This document shows, in pieces, positions 25,430-34,734 of a stretch of DNA of 64,000 nt (within the stretch, counting starts at the first letter, position 1; each line of letters starts with the position of its first letter). This DNA is from Pontibacter cellulosilyticus (GTDB taxonomy: Bacteria > Bacteroidota > Bacteroidia > Cytophagales > Hymenobacteraceae). Location of the stretch: assembly GCF_014306105.1 (NCBI RefSeq), contig NZ_JACRVF010000002.1:580368-644367 (forward strand). The letters run 5' to 3'. Under the pieces are notes generated by a model. The model did no database searches. It was given only the letters and a program-made list of their open reading frames with translations, and was not told where the DNA came from. The position numbers and the translations under genes were made by a program.

Positions 25430-26689
25430 CTACCTGCAAACTGCCTGGAAGGTGGTTCGGGTGCGCTGTTCAAGTAATATACTTTTGCCAGTGGTAACCT
25501 TGCTGATGCTCTGACTGTCGTAGTTTTTTATGGTATAAAGCCGCAGGTTAGTGTTGTAGTGTATCTCAAATTGGTCTTGCAGCGTCTGGATGAGGCGCTC
25601 CAGGCGTTCCGGAAAATAGTCTGTGCAAATGGAAAAGGAGATGGCCGAGTTCTGCATCATGTTTATCTTTAGCCGCATCTCCGACAGCGCGTTAAAAATA
25701 GTGCCTAAGTTTTTCTCTGATATAAATGTGAAGTCTTTAACACTAAATGAGATGAGGCACTGGTTTTCTTTGATAATGTAGGCTGGCGCAATTACCTCAA
25801 AACGGCAATCGCAGATCTTAGTGCCTGCCGCCGCCGGATTCAGGAAAGATTTTACATAGAGCGGTATAAGTTTGTTGGCCAATGGCTTGATTGTTTTAGG
25901 GTGTATTACGGATGCACCATAATATGCCATCTCAACTGTTTCCTGATACGATATCTCAGGGTACCGAACCGTATCCTCAAAGTACTTAGGGTCAGCGTTC
26001 AGAAGCCCTTCCACATCTTTCCAGATATACATGGCTTCGGCGTCAAGACTGTAGGCAAAGATGGCTGCACTAAAATCAGAACCTTCGCGGCCAAGAGTGG
26101 TGGTAAATCCATTATTTGTTCCACCCAAAAAGCCTTGCGTTACAACCAACTGCTCCTGCAGCAGGCTAGTAAGGTCACGTTTGATTGTGCGTTCAGTCCA
26201 GTTCCAGTCTACTTTGCCCTCCCGCCACGTATTGTCTGTCTGAATATACTTGCGGCTATCTATCCAGGTATTTGAAAGCCCTTGCTCCTGAAGAAAATGG
26301 TGAAGTATGGTAGAAGAAAATAATTCTCCGTAACTAACCACCTGATCGTAATATTTATCGTAAGTAGCCCCGGATGGAATTCGCTCCAAAGTTTGGCGAA
26401 GCTGTGCAAACAAGTGCTCCAGGCGCTCATGAACAGGCGCTGTCTTATCGCGAAACAGTTCGTTTGTAATTTCCTGATGGTACGACAGGCATTGCTGAAA
26501 TGCAGTTTCAAATGACTGTCCGCTGTATGCCAGATCAAAGATTTGCTCTAGCGCATTGGTTGTTTTGCCCATGGCCGACACAACCAGCAGGAGTTCCCTG
26601 TCGCCGCCACATGTCTTAACAATATGTGCTATGTTTCGAAATGCCTCTGCGCTTTTTACTGATGCGCCACCAAACTTGAATACTTTCAT
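25430..26689 (-). CDS. Aspartate kinase
   Basis: Monofunctional aspartokinase of 419 residues, phosphorylating aspartate at the start of the lysine, threonine and methionine pathways. The kinase N-terminal motif MKVFKFGGASVKSAEAF is present, with TTLGREGSDFSAAIFAY near 200-216 for nucleotide and substrate binding. The C-terminal about 130 residues are a degenerate ACT region (SVKDFTFISEKNLGTIFNAL), which usually mediates amino-acid feedback. Transcribed alone and divergent from fbp. Confidence 0.92.
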   Translation of the reverse strand: MKVFKFGGASVKSAEAFRNIAHIVKTCGGDRELLLVVSAMGKTTNALEQIFDLAYSGQSFETAFQQCLSYHQEITNELFRDKTAPVHERLEHLFAQLRQTLERIPSGATYDKYYDQVVSYGELFSSTILHHFLQEQGLSNTWIDSRKYIQTDNTWREGKVDWNWTERTIKRDLTSLLQEQLVVTQGFLGGTNNGFTTTLGREGSDFSAAIFAYSLDAEAMYIWKDVEGLLNADPKYFEDTVRYPEISYQETVEMAYYGASVIHPKTIKPLANKLIPLYVKSFLNPAAAGTKICDCRFEVIAPAYIIKENQCLISFSVKDFTFISEKNLGTIFNALSEMRLKINMMQNSAISFSICTDYFPERLERLIQTLQDQFEIHYNTNLRLYTIKNYDSQSISKVTTGKSILLEQRTRTTFQAVCR

Positions 26690-26748
26690 CCTGACTAACT
26701 ACGTTTGCCGTAAAAATATGTATACTTCATTATATTAACTAAAATCGA

Positions 26749-26756
26749 TACTTTTG
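26749..26756 (+). promoter_or_regulatory. Putative -7 box for fbp
   Basis: TACTTTTG fits TAnnTTTG, 22 bp before the fbp ATG in the 89-bp divergent spacer shared with the aspartokinase gene. No -33 TTG at standard distance. Confidence 0.35.
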
Positions 26757-26778
26757 TACCCGAATAAACCTTTACCTT

Positions 26779-27786
26779 ATGAACGATAAACTGGCGTTAC
26801 CTGTAGGCACCACCCTTGACAGGTTCATCATGCGAAAACAAGAGGATTTCCCTTATGCAACAGGGGAGCTTTCTCAGTTGCTGCGCGATATAGCGTTAGC
26901 AGCCAAAATTGTGAACAGAGAGATCAATCGTGCCGGATTACTTGATGTAACCGGAGCTTATGGCAACCAGAATGTACAGGGAGAAGAGCAGCAGAAACTG
27001 GATGTAATTGCCAATATCCGTTTTATCAGAGCCCTTCGTAATGGCGGTGAGGTTTGTGCCATTATTTCTGAAGAAGAGGAGGATATCATCCAGACAGGTA
27101 ACACAAAAGGCAAATACATTGTTGCCATGGACCCGCTGGACGGCTCTTCTAACATTGACGTTAACGTATCGATAGGTACTATTTTCTCTATCTATAGAAG
27201 AGCATCTGAAACCGGATGCGACGGCACATTAGAAGACTGCTTACAAAATGGTACGCGCCAAATTGCTGCCGGATACATTATCTATGGCTCATCAACGATG
27301 CTGGTTTATACTACAGGCCATGGCGTTAACGGCTTTACCTATGAGCCATCGCTGGGCGAGTTTTTCCTGTCGCACCCTAACATCGTAACACCGCGCACCG
27401 GTAATGTGTATTCCTGCAACGAAGGTGGCATTAACGGCTTCCCTGAAGGAATTAAGAACTATATAAGCTACTGTAGAGACAGCGGTTATTCGGCGCGTTA
27501 TATTGGTTCGCTGGTGGCAGACTTTCACCGTAACCTGTTAAAAGGTGGTATCTATATTTACCCGTCAACTGCAAAGGCGCCTAACGGTAAACTGCGTTTG
27601 ATGTACGAGTGCAACTCGCTTGCCTTTATTGTAGAGCAGGCCGGTGGTAAGGCTACTACAGGTACACAGCGTATCATGGAAATAGAGCCAACAGAGCTGC
27701 ACCAGCGTTGCCCGCTCGTAATTGGCTCTGCCGAAATGGTAGACAAAGTAGAAGAATTTATGAAGGCCGAAGCGTTGATTAGCTAA
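26779..27786 (+). CDS. fbp: Class 1 fructose-1,6-bisphosphatase
   Basis: Gluconeogenic fructose-1,6-bisphosphatase of 335 residues. The metal-binding signature [18 protein letters not shown] is at about 116-133, with an upstream EEEEDI acidic patch. The C-terminal substrate motif [20 protein letters not shown] is complete. The N-terminal AMP-site region is partly recognisable. It contains none of the TATACTT words common in neighbouring genes. Ends at a strong bidirectional terminator. Confidence 0.96.
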   Translation: MNDKLALPVGTTLDRFIMRKQEDFPYATGELSQLLRDIALAAKIVNREINRAGLLDVTGAYGNQNVQGEEQQKLDVIANIRFIRALRNGGEVCAIISEEEEDIIQTGNTKGKYIVAMDPLDGSSNIDVNVSIGTIFSIYRRASETGCDGTLEDCLQNGTRQIAAGYIIYGSSTMLVYTTGHGVNGFTYEPSLGEFFLSHPNIVTPRTGNVYSCNEGGINGFPEGIKNYISYCRDSGYSARYIGSLVADFHRNLLKGGIYIYPSTAKAPNGKLRLMYECNSLAFIVEQAGGKATTGTQRIMEIEPTELHQRCPLVIGSAEMVDKVEEFMKAEALIS

Positions 27787-27797
27787 AGCTCAAAGTA

Positions 27798-27849
27798 CAA
27801 AATGAAAGAGGGCAGGAGTTAAACATACTTCCTGCCCTCTTTCATTTTG
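27798..27849. terminator. Bidirectional terminator
   Basis: Perfect 20-bp inverted repeat (27798-27817 and 27830-27849; core GAAAGAGGGCAGGA), 12-nt loop, between fbp (+) and the convergent 102-residue gene (-). Confidence 0.92.
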
Positions 27850-27866
27850 TAGCTATTGATATTAAA

Positions 27867-28175
27867 CTATTTGCCGCTGTACCTTTGGCGTAATTCAGCC
27901 TTCTGTAGCTCGCGCTTTAATACAAGGCGTGCAATGCGTTCGGCAATCAGTTCCTGGTCATCGGCAATCATGGCCTCTTTTACGGCTCTTTCTTCTACGT
28001 CTATGCGGTAAAGGATATGGAGAAGCTTTGCCAGGTCGGTGTTTAGCAGGTGCAGTATTACTCGTGCCAACTTAAAGTGCAGCGACTCCAGGTTAGTAGC
28101 AGGCAGGTTATCTGTTTCAAAAAGGCTTTGTAAGCGCAAAGTTGTACTGGAGATTATACTTGGCGGGTACTGCAT
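27867..28175 (-). CDS. Conserved hypothetical helical protein
   Basis: Protein of 102 residues, all-helical in appearance, without a named family I can recall. It starts MQYPPSIISSTTLRLQSLFE and continues with a leucine-rich stretch (FKLARVILHLLNTDLAKLLHILYRIDV). The second half is charged and arginine-rich (ERIARLVLKRELQKAELRQR). The pattern suggests a small cytoplasmic helix bundle. It lies downstream of the DUF5606 gene but beyond that gene's terminator. Confidence 0.6.
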   Translation of the reverse strand: MQYPPSIISSTTLRLQSLFETDNLPATNLESLHFKLARVILHLLNTDLAKLLHILYRIDVEERAVKEAMIADDQELIAERIARLVLKRELQKAELRQRYSGK

Positions 28176-28200
28176 ACTGTAAAATTAACTAAAAATTTAG

Positions 28201-28248
28201 CCACAAAGTAGAACGCCCTCCGTTGTAGAAGGGCGTTCTATTTTGTGG
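28201..28248 (-). terminator. Terminator of the DUF5606 gene
   Basis: A 19-bp inverted repeat with one mismatch (CCACAAAGTAGAACGCCCT at 28201-28219 and complement at 28230-28248), 10-nt loop. Confidence 0.85.
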
Positions 28249-28257
28249 CTTTAAAGC

Positions 28258-28788
28258 TTACTCTTTATCTGCTTTAGGCTTCTTTGGTTTTGCCTCCGCT
28301 GTTTTTTCCTTTTTATCAGCAGTTGCTTTTTTAGCTTTCGGAGCCTCCTTTTCTTTAGCAGCTTTTTTCTCTCCGTCGGCAGCTTTTTCTTCTTTAGCAA
28401 AGCCTATGTGCTTATTAACAATAAGGTACCAGTTGGCCAGCTTCTTCATGTCAGAAGTATACACTCTGTCCTCGTCGTAATTTGGCAGAATGTCGCTCAT
28501 AAACTGCTGGTAATCCTCGTTGCTTGGTTTCTCGCTAAGCGGCAATTTATCGCCATACTTTTCGTGGATACGCTCAAACACCTCGGCCAAAGGCACAGTG
28601 CCCTCTTCATCGGTAGTATAGATAGAGATCTCATCCAGGATCGACATGCGGTGGCGCGCCTGAGCAACCATAGTTTTTGGTTTTTCTTCCAGGCTCTGCA
28701 CAATAACACCGGTACGCGTAGGCTTTACAATCTGGTAAAGGCCGCTTTGGCCAGATATGGCCGCAACTTGTCTTAAATCAATAGGCAT
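28258..28788 (-). CDS. DUF5606 domain protein
   Basis: Protein of 176 residues. The N-terminal about 130 residues match DUF5606, a Bacteroidota-specific domain of unknown function: an SH3-like start (LRQVAAISGQSGLYQIVKP), SILDEISIYTTDEEGTVPL, and the acidic DILPNYDEDRVYTSDMKKLANWY. The last about 45 residues are a low-complexity K/A/E-rich tail (repeats of AKKA, KEKE), probably disordered and nucleic-acid or ribosome binding, though this is inferred. It follows the TonB-like gene by 21 bp and may share its transcript. Confidence 0.78.
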   Translation of the reverse strand: MPIDLRQVAAISGQSGLYQIVKPTRTGVIVQSLEEKPKTMVAQARHRMSILDEISIYTTDEEGTVPLAEVFERIHEKYGDKLPLSEKPSNEDYQQFMSDILPNYDEDRVYTSDMKKLANWYLIVNKHIGFAKEEKAADGEKKAAKEKEAPKAKKATADKKEKTAEAKPKKPKADKE

Positions 28789-28809
28789 AGTAAAGTATAA
28801 ACTGTTGTT

Positions 28810-29220
28810 TTATAGTTTAAACATAATCGGAATGCTGGCATTTACTGCGAAGCCAGGTGCTTTAAACTTTAGCAGTCTGGTAACGCGGAGCGCCTCCTCT
28901 CCAGTGCCTGCACCTGCATTGCGCAGCACTTTAAATCCTGACAGAGAGCCATCCTCGTTAAGGGTAAAGCTAACGATGCAGTCGCCCTGTACACGATTAC
29001 GCTTTGCCAGCGCCGGGTAATTAAGTTCTTTATAGATGGCCTTGTACATAGCTTCTACACCGCCTTCATAAAATTCGGCTACCGGAGGCGTTTTCTCAGG
29101 TGTCCATACTTTTTTCTCTTCAACTTGAGCCGCTTCGGCTTTCGCCTCAGTGGTTTGTGCAGAAACTGCTAATGTCGCGAAGGCAAACAAAATAAATAAA
29201 AATGTGAACTTGGTTTTCAT
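28810..29220 (-). CDS. TonB C-terminal domain protein
   Basis: Exported protein of 136 residues. A signal peptide (about 1-21, ending VSAQ) is followed by a short linker and a TonB C-terminal-like domain: GGVEAMYKAIYKELNYPALAKRNRVQG, then CIVSFTLNEDGSLSGFKVLRNAGAG. It lacks a transmembrane anchor with the proline-rich stalk of full TonB, so it is probably a periplasmic TonB-like domain protein rather than a complete energy transducer. Confidence 0.8.
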   Translation of the reverse strand: MKTKFTFLFILFAFATLAVSAQTTEAKAEAAQVEEKKVWTPEKTPPVAEFYEGGVEAMYKAIYKELNYPALAKRNRVQGDCIVSFTLNEDGSLSGFKVLRNAGAGTGEEALRVTRLLKFKAPGFAVNASIPIMFKL

Positions 29221-29302
29221 AAGGGTTAAATTAAATATTCTACTTCACAAATGGCTTTCCGGCACATTTCCGCAAACTTATACTTTTGAGGTAAGAGTTT
29301 TG

Positions 29303-29911
29303 TTATTGCTGTTGCTGTACCTTCTCGTTTATTTCATCAATATAGGCCAGAATCTCATCTTTGCCAATTCTCTTCTCTGCCGAGGTTTTAAAGATCGGCG
29401 GAAGCTCATCCCAAGTTTCGCGCAGCTTGGCTTCGTAAGCGGCAATGTTTGCATCTGTTTTAGCTGCAGATTGCTTGTCTAGCTTCGTGAAAACAATTAC
29501 AAAAGGAACGCCCATATTACCCAGGTAATCGATAAAATCCAGGTCTGGTTGCAGGGGCTCGTGTCTGGAGTCGATCAGCACAAACACACAGGTAAGGTTT
29601 TCGCGCTTCTGGAAATAATAATTGATCATTCTGCGCCACTTCTCCCGCGATTCCTTGCTAACTTTTGCATAACCATAGCCTGGTAAGTCTACCAGGTACC
29701 ACGAGTTATCTACCAGAAAATGGTTAATAAGCTGCGTTTTTCCAGGTGATGAAGATGTTTTGGCAAGTCCTTTCTGTCCTGTCAACATGTTAATCAAAGA
29801 CGACTTTCCAACATTTGAGCGACCAATAAAAGCGTATTCTGGCTTATCAGGTGCCGGACACAGCTCCACTTTGGTGTTGCTCATCAAGAACTTTGCTTCT
29901 TTAATTTCCAT
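29303..29911 (-). CDS. engB: Ribosome biogenesis GTP-binding protein EngB (YsxC)
   Basis: TrmE-Era-EngA-EngB superfamily GTPase of 202 residues, needed for 50S assembly. G1 is [12 protein letters not shown] (about 31-42), switch regions [14 protein letters not shown]3 DLPGYGYAK (about 75-83), G4 TKLD (about 142-145), G5 near TSAEK. Typical length. It is the first gene of a minus-strand run towards the TonB-like and DUF5606 genes. Confidence 0.95.
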   Translation of the reverse strand: MEIKEAKFLMSNTKVELCPAPDKPEYAFIGRSNVGKSSLINMLTGQKGLAKTSSSPGKTQLINHFLVDNSWYLVDLPGYGYAKVSKESREKWRRMINYYFQKRENLTCVFVLIDSRHEPLQPDLDFIDYLGNMGVPFVIVFTKLDKQSAAKTDANIAAYEAKLRETWDELPPIFKTSAEKRIGKDEILAYIDEINEKVQQQQ

Positions 29912-29969
29912 GTGTTTATCTATACTGTTAGCCCTTATTATTAATTTATTACAGTAAGGGTAAAAAGCT

Positions 29970-29977
29970 TAATTTTG
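29970..29977 (+). promoter_or_regulatory. Putative -7 box for the TPR/PD40 gene
   Basis: TAATTTTG matches TAnnTTTG, 66 bp before the ATG at 30044. The upstream element is weak (TTTA at the -33 distance). Confidence 0.3.
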
Positions 29978-30043
29978 TTAACTTAAGCTGCTCATAGGCC
30001 TTAAGCCTTTCTGCGCCTCAAAGTTAAGCTTATTTTTTCAAAC

Positions 30044-31372
30044 ATGAAGTTGCCTAGCACTAACGTGACAATTGCTTTTAGTATAACGGCGAATATTCTG
30101 AAACAGTATCGTGTAAAGCATGCGGCACGGGTGCTTTGTCTTGCTTTTACCTTTCTTTTGTGTGGTGCAGCCGTTTCGGACGGTGAGCAGAAGTATATTC
30201 GTCGTGCTGATGTAGCCTTTGACCTGGAAAACTATAAACTGGCTCTAGAACTATATCAGAAAGCACTGGAGGTAAATCCAAAAAGCCTGAAAGCGAATTA
30301 CAAAGCTGGCTATTGCTACATGGAGCTGCATGAGCCAAAGAAAGCCAAAGTATACTTTAAGAGAGCATTTGATATTACCCCCACTTTCTCTGATTACCTT
30401 ATTACATTATACTTAGCGGAGGCGCACCATCAGGATTATGAGTTTGAAGAGGCCCGTAAGTATTATCAGCAGGAAATGGCCCGCACGCCCCGCACCGATA
30501 AGCCTTACATTCAGTTCCTGCAAAAACGGATAGATGAATGTGCTGCCGGAGCTATACTTGTAAACCGCCCTTCTGTGGCTGAGGTTGTTAACCTAGGGGC
30601 AAGTATAAATACTTCGTTCTCAGATTACATTCCGGTGTTTTTACCCGGCGATAGCACCATGCTTTTTACCACGCGTTACAGACACCCTGATAAAAATGGC
30701 CTCCTGACGGATGATGAAAAACTGAAGTATGCCCGCCATGGAGCTAAAGGATGGGAGGAGACTGCCACTGAGTTCGGACATTTTGAAAGCAAGGCTGGGC
30801 ACGGGCTGGTAAACATAGGTCCGCGCGGCAAAAGGCTATATACTTTCCATAACTCCAAAGGCTTGCATGTATCTGAACTAGTGCAAAACACATGGACTGA
30901 ACCGCAGCAGTTAGGATATCCCTTCAACGAAGGCCAGTTGAATGTGTCTATTTTCATCACACCAGACGGTAAGTATGCTTTCTTCTCAAGTAACCGTGCC
31001 GGTGGCATTGGAGGTTTGGACTTGTATGTAACAGCGAGGCAGCAGGACGGCGCCTGGGGGCCAGCCCTTAATTTAGGCCCCAACGTAAACACAGCCTTCG
31101 ACGACGATGCACCATTTGTAGACCCAGTTACACATACTTTATACTTTAGCTCCTTAGGACATAACAACATGGGGGGCTTTGATATCTTTAGCAGTAAACT
31201 TGAAAATGGTGGGTGGGGAGCCGCACAAAATCTGGGATACCCTATCAATTCTACCCATGATGATTTATACTTTGTACTGAACCGTAACAGAACCAGTGCA
31301 TTTTTTGCATCTAACAGAGCTGGCGGGTTTGGAGGGAAGGATATCTACCAGGTTTTATTTCCCTCGCACTAG
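30044..31372 (+). CDS. Exported TPR/PD40 protein, PorE-like paralogue without OmpA domain
   Basis: Exported protein of 442 residues. A hydrophobic signal (about 29-44, VLCLAFTFLLCGAAVS) is preceded by a long N-terminus. TPR repeats (about 50-150: FDLENYKLALELYQKALEV) are followed by about three PD40 beta-propeller repeats with FFSSNRAGGIGGLDLYVT and FSSLGHNNMGGFDIFSS. The architecture and motifs match the N-terminal two thirds of the neighbouring 665-residue protein, but the carboxypeptidase-regulatory and OmpA domains are missing. It may bind the periplasmic face of an outer-membrane machine without anchoring to peptidoglycan. Confidence 0.85.
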   Translation: MKLPSTNVTIAFSITANILKQYRVKHAARVLCLAFTFLLCGAAVSDGEQKYIRRADVAFDLENYKLALELYQKALEVNPKSLKANYKAGYCYMELHEPKKAKVYFKRAFDITPTFSDYLITLYLAEAHHQDYEFEEARKYYQQEMARTPRTDKPYIQFLQKRIDECAAGAILVNRPSVAEVVNLGASINTSFSDYIPVFLPGDSTMLFTTRYRHPDKNGLLTDDEKLKYARHGAKGWEETATEFGHFESKAGHGLVNIGPRGKRLYTFHNSKGLHVSELVQNTWTEPQQLGYPFNEGQLNVSIFITPDGKYAFFSSNRAGGIGGLDLYVTARQQDGAWGPALNLGPNVNTAFDDDAPFVDPVTHTLYFSSLGHNNMGGFDIFSSKLENGGWGAAQNLGYPINSTHDDLYFVLNRNRTSAFFASNRAGGFGGKDIYQVLFPSH

Positions 31373-31866
31373 TGTGTTATAGTTTGGCAGTCAAAGGGTT
31401 TGCGAATTCATGCAATAAGCTGCTCTTTCAATAGTGATAATACCCATTATCTAATTCTGTTAGGTACAGGGGCCTTTTTAATTACTTTGATCAATGCCCA
31501 GGAAGGCACTGCGATCATCCGACAAGTGAAGCTTTTAATTTTTTAATCAAATTGTGGTTCAATAATTAATGTTGTGCCATGAAATTAGATATCTTGTATA
31601 TAATATATTTTATATATTTGCACAATTATCAATTTATTATTGGTAACATTATATAAGATTTAGTTATGCTAAACTGACGTAACTATCGCACCGTTTAAAG
31701 ACCGCATTAAATGAACTAAAGGTGCGTATAACATATACTAAATTTAATATTGACCGTATAGAAGCAAGTAAATGCGCATTATTAAGTAGAAGTATACAGT
31801 AAAACAGCTTTTTAAAGTAGAAGCCTAATAATATAAACAAACAAAATATAACAAACCCTTTACTAT
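31373..31866. other. 494-bp AT-rich intergenic region
   Basis: Strongly AT-rich spacer before the OmpA/PD40 gene. It holds a TATATTTG -7-like box (31613-31620) and several A/T runs (31595-31620). No ORF, hairpin terminator or known RNA is visible. A long 5' leader of about 240 nt is implied if the box is the true promoter. Confidence 0.5.
31613..31620 (+). promoter_or_regulatory. Putative -7 box for the OmpA/PD40 gene
   Basis: TATATTTG, with TTG at 31594-31596 somewhat closer than the usual -33 distance. It would give a long leader to 31867. Confidence 0.35.
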
Positions 31867-33864
31867 ATGAGCCAATTAGCCAAAATGTTGTCACGGTTCA
31901 CGATGTTGCTGGTCATTATGCTTATGCTGGTAACTTCGGTGTCGGCACAGAGTACCAGAAAACAGATGCGTACCGCCAATAAGTTTTTTGACAAAGAAAA
32001 CTACCGTGCAGCCATTCCATTTTACGAGCAAGTACTGGCTAGCGACCCTAACAACGCAAAAGCCCTATACCGGGCAGGTATCAGCTATCTGACTTTCGAT
32101 AAAGAGAAAGCCGCTGATTACCTGTATCGCGTTCAAAAACTTAAGCCAAATGTAGATCGTGATCTGGAGTATTGGTTAGGTCGTGTAGATCACATCAATT
32201 ATCGCTTCGATAGTGCCATTGATCACTACCAGAAATATCAGAAAGAGATTCCTCGCAGAAATGAAGAGCGTCGCGAAGAGGTAGCTATGCTGATTCAGCA
32301 TTCTAAAAATGCGAAAAAAGAAGTAGCAAACCCTAAAGATGTGTTCGTAAATAACCTGGGTGGCACTATAAATACAGCTTATTCAGAGCACAGCCCTGTA
32401 ATCTCATCAGACTTTAACTACCTGTTATTTACTTCAAGAGGCGAGCAGGCAACAGGTGGCAAAGCTGCCCGCGACGGTGAATACTACGAGGATATCTTTG
32501 AAACAAGAAGAACAGGCGAAGATAATTGGGAGCCAACTCGCAAAGTGTCTGGTGCCCTAAATGGTCCTGGCCACGAAGCTTCTATCCAGTTATTTGATAA
32601 TGACACAAAGATGCTGCTATACTCATCTGTGAACAACGGTGATATCATGGTGTCTGAGCGTCAGGCCGACGGCTCGTGGGGTGCTCCTAAGAGCATCAGC
32701 GACAGAGTAAATACTAAAGACTTTGAATCTGACGCATACATTTCACAAGACGGAAACACACTGTTCTTCTCTACCAGCCATTATTCTGAAAACGGCGACC
32801 TTGACCTGTATGTAGTACAGCGCAACAAGAACGGCAGCTGGGGTACACCAAAAAGCCTGGGTACAACCATAAACTCACCTTTCGATGACGATAGCCCATA
32901 TCTTGCAAAAGATGGTACTTTGTACTTTGCCTCCAGAGGTCACAACACGATGGGTGGATATGACATCTTCTCTGCTAAGTTTGACTCTGTTGCCAGACGC
33001 TGGAGCCGTCCTGTAAACTTGGGTTCGCCTATTAACACGCCGGATGATGATACGTATTACCGCCTTGCGCCAGATGGCAGCTATGCTTACCTTTCTTCTT
33101 ACCGCATAGGTGGCTACGGCGAAAAAGATATTTATACTATTAACTATATCCGCAGCTCGCAGGTAAAAGGCCAGGTGTTCTCTAAAGTAGACAGCACCAT
33201 GATACCTGGTGTAGAACTGATCTTCAATTCCAGCCAGGCTGATAAGCGCCCTATCTCGTACCGCGACGTTACAAGACCAGATTCTGCTACATATGCCGTG
33301 CAGGTGCTATCTGGACGTGACTACCAAGTACAGGTTTCTAAAGATGGTAAGTTAATCACAACAGAACAGCTGGAAGTTCCAATGTCGCTGAACGATACAA
33401 CTACTTTGGTACGTAACTTCTATATCGATTATGTAGATACAACCGGAGTTACACCAGGTGTTGTAGCAGGCAAGTTTGCGATGCAGAATATCTACTTCGA
33501 TACCGACAAGTATAACCTGAGACCAGAGTCTATAACGGAACTGGACAACATTGTGCGTATCATGAAGCAGAACCCGAATATCAACGTAAGTATAGAAGGC
33601 CACACCGACTCACGTGCCAGCGAACAGTATAACATGACGTTGGGTGATAACCGTGCCGGTGCCGCTTACGACTACCTGGTGAAGCAGGGTATCTCTCCAA
33701 GACGCCTTGTAACTGTAAGCTACGGCGAGCGCAGACCTGCCGTGCCAAATACATCTGCCGACAACATGCAGCTGAACAGAAGAACCATGTTTAAGGTGAT
33801 TCCTCGTGAAGGAGACGACCAGCAGCAGAACCAGCAGATTAACAACCAGATGAATAAAAAGTAA
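31867..33864 (+). CDS. OmpA family protein with TPR and PD40 domains (PorE-like)
   Basis: Exported protein of 665 residues with the domain order of PorE of type IX secretion systems. It has a signal peptide (about 1-27, ending VSAQ) and TPRs (about 30-140: FFDKENYRAAIPFYEQVLA). PD40 propeller repeats span about 180-410 (ASRGHNTMGGYDIFSAKFD). A carboxypeptidase-regulatory-like domain lies at about 425-520, then an OmpA peptidoglycan-binding domain at about 540-650 with NVSIEGHTDSRASEQYN and NRRTMFKV. The glutamine/asparagine-rich tail (QQQNQQINNQMNKK) is odd. PorT, another T9SS protein, is encoded about 800 bp downstream. Similar OmpA/PD40 proteins outside T9SS also exist. Confidence 0.88.
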   Translation: MSQLAKMLSRFTMLLVIMLMLVTSVSAQSTRKQMRTANKFFDKENYRAAIPFYEQVLASDPNNAKALYRAGISYLTFDKEKAADYLYRVQKLKPNVDRDLEYWLGRVDHINYRFDSAIDHYQKYQKEIPRRNEERREEVAMLIQHSKNAKKEVANPKDVFVNNLGGTINTAYSEHSPVISSDFNYLLFTSRGEQATGGKAARDGEYYEDIFETRRTGEDNWEPTRKVSGALNGPGHEASIQLFDNDTKMLLYSSVNNGDIMVSERQADGSWGAPKSISDRVNTKDFESDAYISQDGNTLFFSTSHYSENGDLDLYVVQRNKNGSWGTPKSLGTTINSPFDDDSPYLAKDGTLYFASRGHNTMGGYDIFSAKFDSVARRWSRPVNLGSPINTPDDDTYYRLAPDGSYAYLSSYRIGGYGEKDIYTINYIRSSQVKGQVFSKVDSTMIPGVELIFNSSQADKRPISYRDVTRPDSATYAVQVLSGRDYQVQVSKDGKLITTEQLEVPMSLNDTTTLVRNFYIDYVDTTGVTPGVVAGKFAMQNIYFDTDKYNLRPESITELDNIVRIMKQNPNINVSIEGHTDSRASEQYNMTLGDNRAGAAYDYLVKQGISPRRLVTVSYGERRPAVPNTSADNMQLNRRTMFKVIPREGDDQQQNQQINNQMNKK

Positions 33865-33902
33865 AAAGAACAGCCTGAAAAGGCGCACTTATACTTTACA
33901 GG

Positions 33903-33937
33903 AGCAGGCCAAACCAAGTGTTTGGCCTGCTTTTTTT
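33903..33937 (+). terminator. Terminator of the OmpA/PD40 gene
   Basis: Perfect 12-bp stem (AGCAGGCCAAAC and complement, 5-nt loop) followed by seven T. Confidence 0.9.
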
Positions 33938-33979
33938 ATATTTCGGAACATAATCTGCGGTTTATAGTTTTAGGAACAG

Positions 33980-33987
33980 TATTTTTG
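33980..33987 (+). promoter_or_regulatory. Putative -7 box for the ubiE-porT operon
   Basis: TATTTTTG fits TAnnTTTG, 24 bp before the ubiE ATG. No clear -33 box. Confidence 0.35.
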
Positions 33988-34011
33988 CCTTATTATACTT
34001 TACATTGAATC

Positions 34012-34734
34012 ATGGCGGTAGTACCCTACAAAGACCAGAACGACGACAAGAAATCGCAGGTAGCTACAATGTTCAACAACATTGCCGGCAAGTATGATTT
34101 CCTGAACCATTTCCTGAGTGCTGGCATCGATATCATCTGGAGAAAAAAGGCTGTTAGCCTGCTTGCTCCCGAAAAACCAAAGTATGTTTTAGATATTGCC
34201 ACCGGCACCGCTGACTTCGCTATCGAAACGCTGCGCCTAAACCCAGATAAAATTGTGGGTGTAGACATCTCGGAGGGTATGTTAGCCGTAGGACGTGAGA
34301 AGCTGGCAAAGAAAGGCCTTACAAATAAAATTGAGCTGAAGTACGGCGACTCAGAAAACCTGCCATTCGAAGACAATACTTTTGATGCAATTACCGTAGC
34401 TTTTGGCGTACGTAATTTCGAGAACCTGAAGAAAGGCCTGTCTGAAATGAATCGTGTGCTGAAACCGGGCGGAACAGCCGTGGTGTTGGAGTTTTCTAAG
34501 CCGCGCAGCTTCCCGATGAAGCAACTTTACCAATTTTATTTTAAGAATATACTACCGGTGGTAGGTAAGATCGTTTCAAAAGACAACGCTGCGTATACTT
34601 ACCTGCCCGAGTCGGTACAGGCTTTCCCGGACGGTAAGGACTTTATCAGCATTTTTGAAGAAGTTGGATTTAAAAACACCAAATGGCATTCACTCACATT
34701 CGGCATAAGCTCGATTTACACTGGCAAAAAATAA
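34012..34734 (+). CDS. ubiE: Demethylmenaquinone methyltransferase (UbiE/MenG)
   Basis: SAM-dependent methyltransferase of 240 residues making menaquinone from demethylmenaquinone. The N-terminal [21 protein letters not shown] block and W-RKKAV are diagnostic. SAM motif I is [13 protein letters not shown], followed by DISEGML and the [23 protein letters not shown] signature. The C-terminal [10 protein letters not shown] is typical. Its last 52 bases overlap the porT coding region in another frame, so the two are translationally linked. Bacteroidota lack ubiquinone, so the menaquinone role is the natural reading. Confidence 0.95.
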   Translation: MAVVPYKDQNDDKKSQVATMFNNIAGKYDFLNHFLSAGIDIIWRKKAVSLLAPEKPKYVLDIATGTADFAIETLRLNPDKIVGVDISEGMLAVGREKLAKKGLTNKIELKYGDSENLPFEDNTFDAITVAFGVRNFENLKKGLSEMNRVLKPGGTAVVLEFSKPRSFPMKQLYQFYFKNILPVVGKIVSKDNAAYTYLPESVQAFPDGKDFISIFEEVGFKNTKWHSLTFGISSIYTGKK

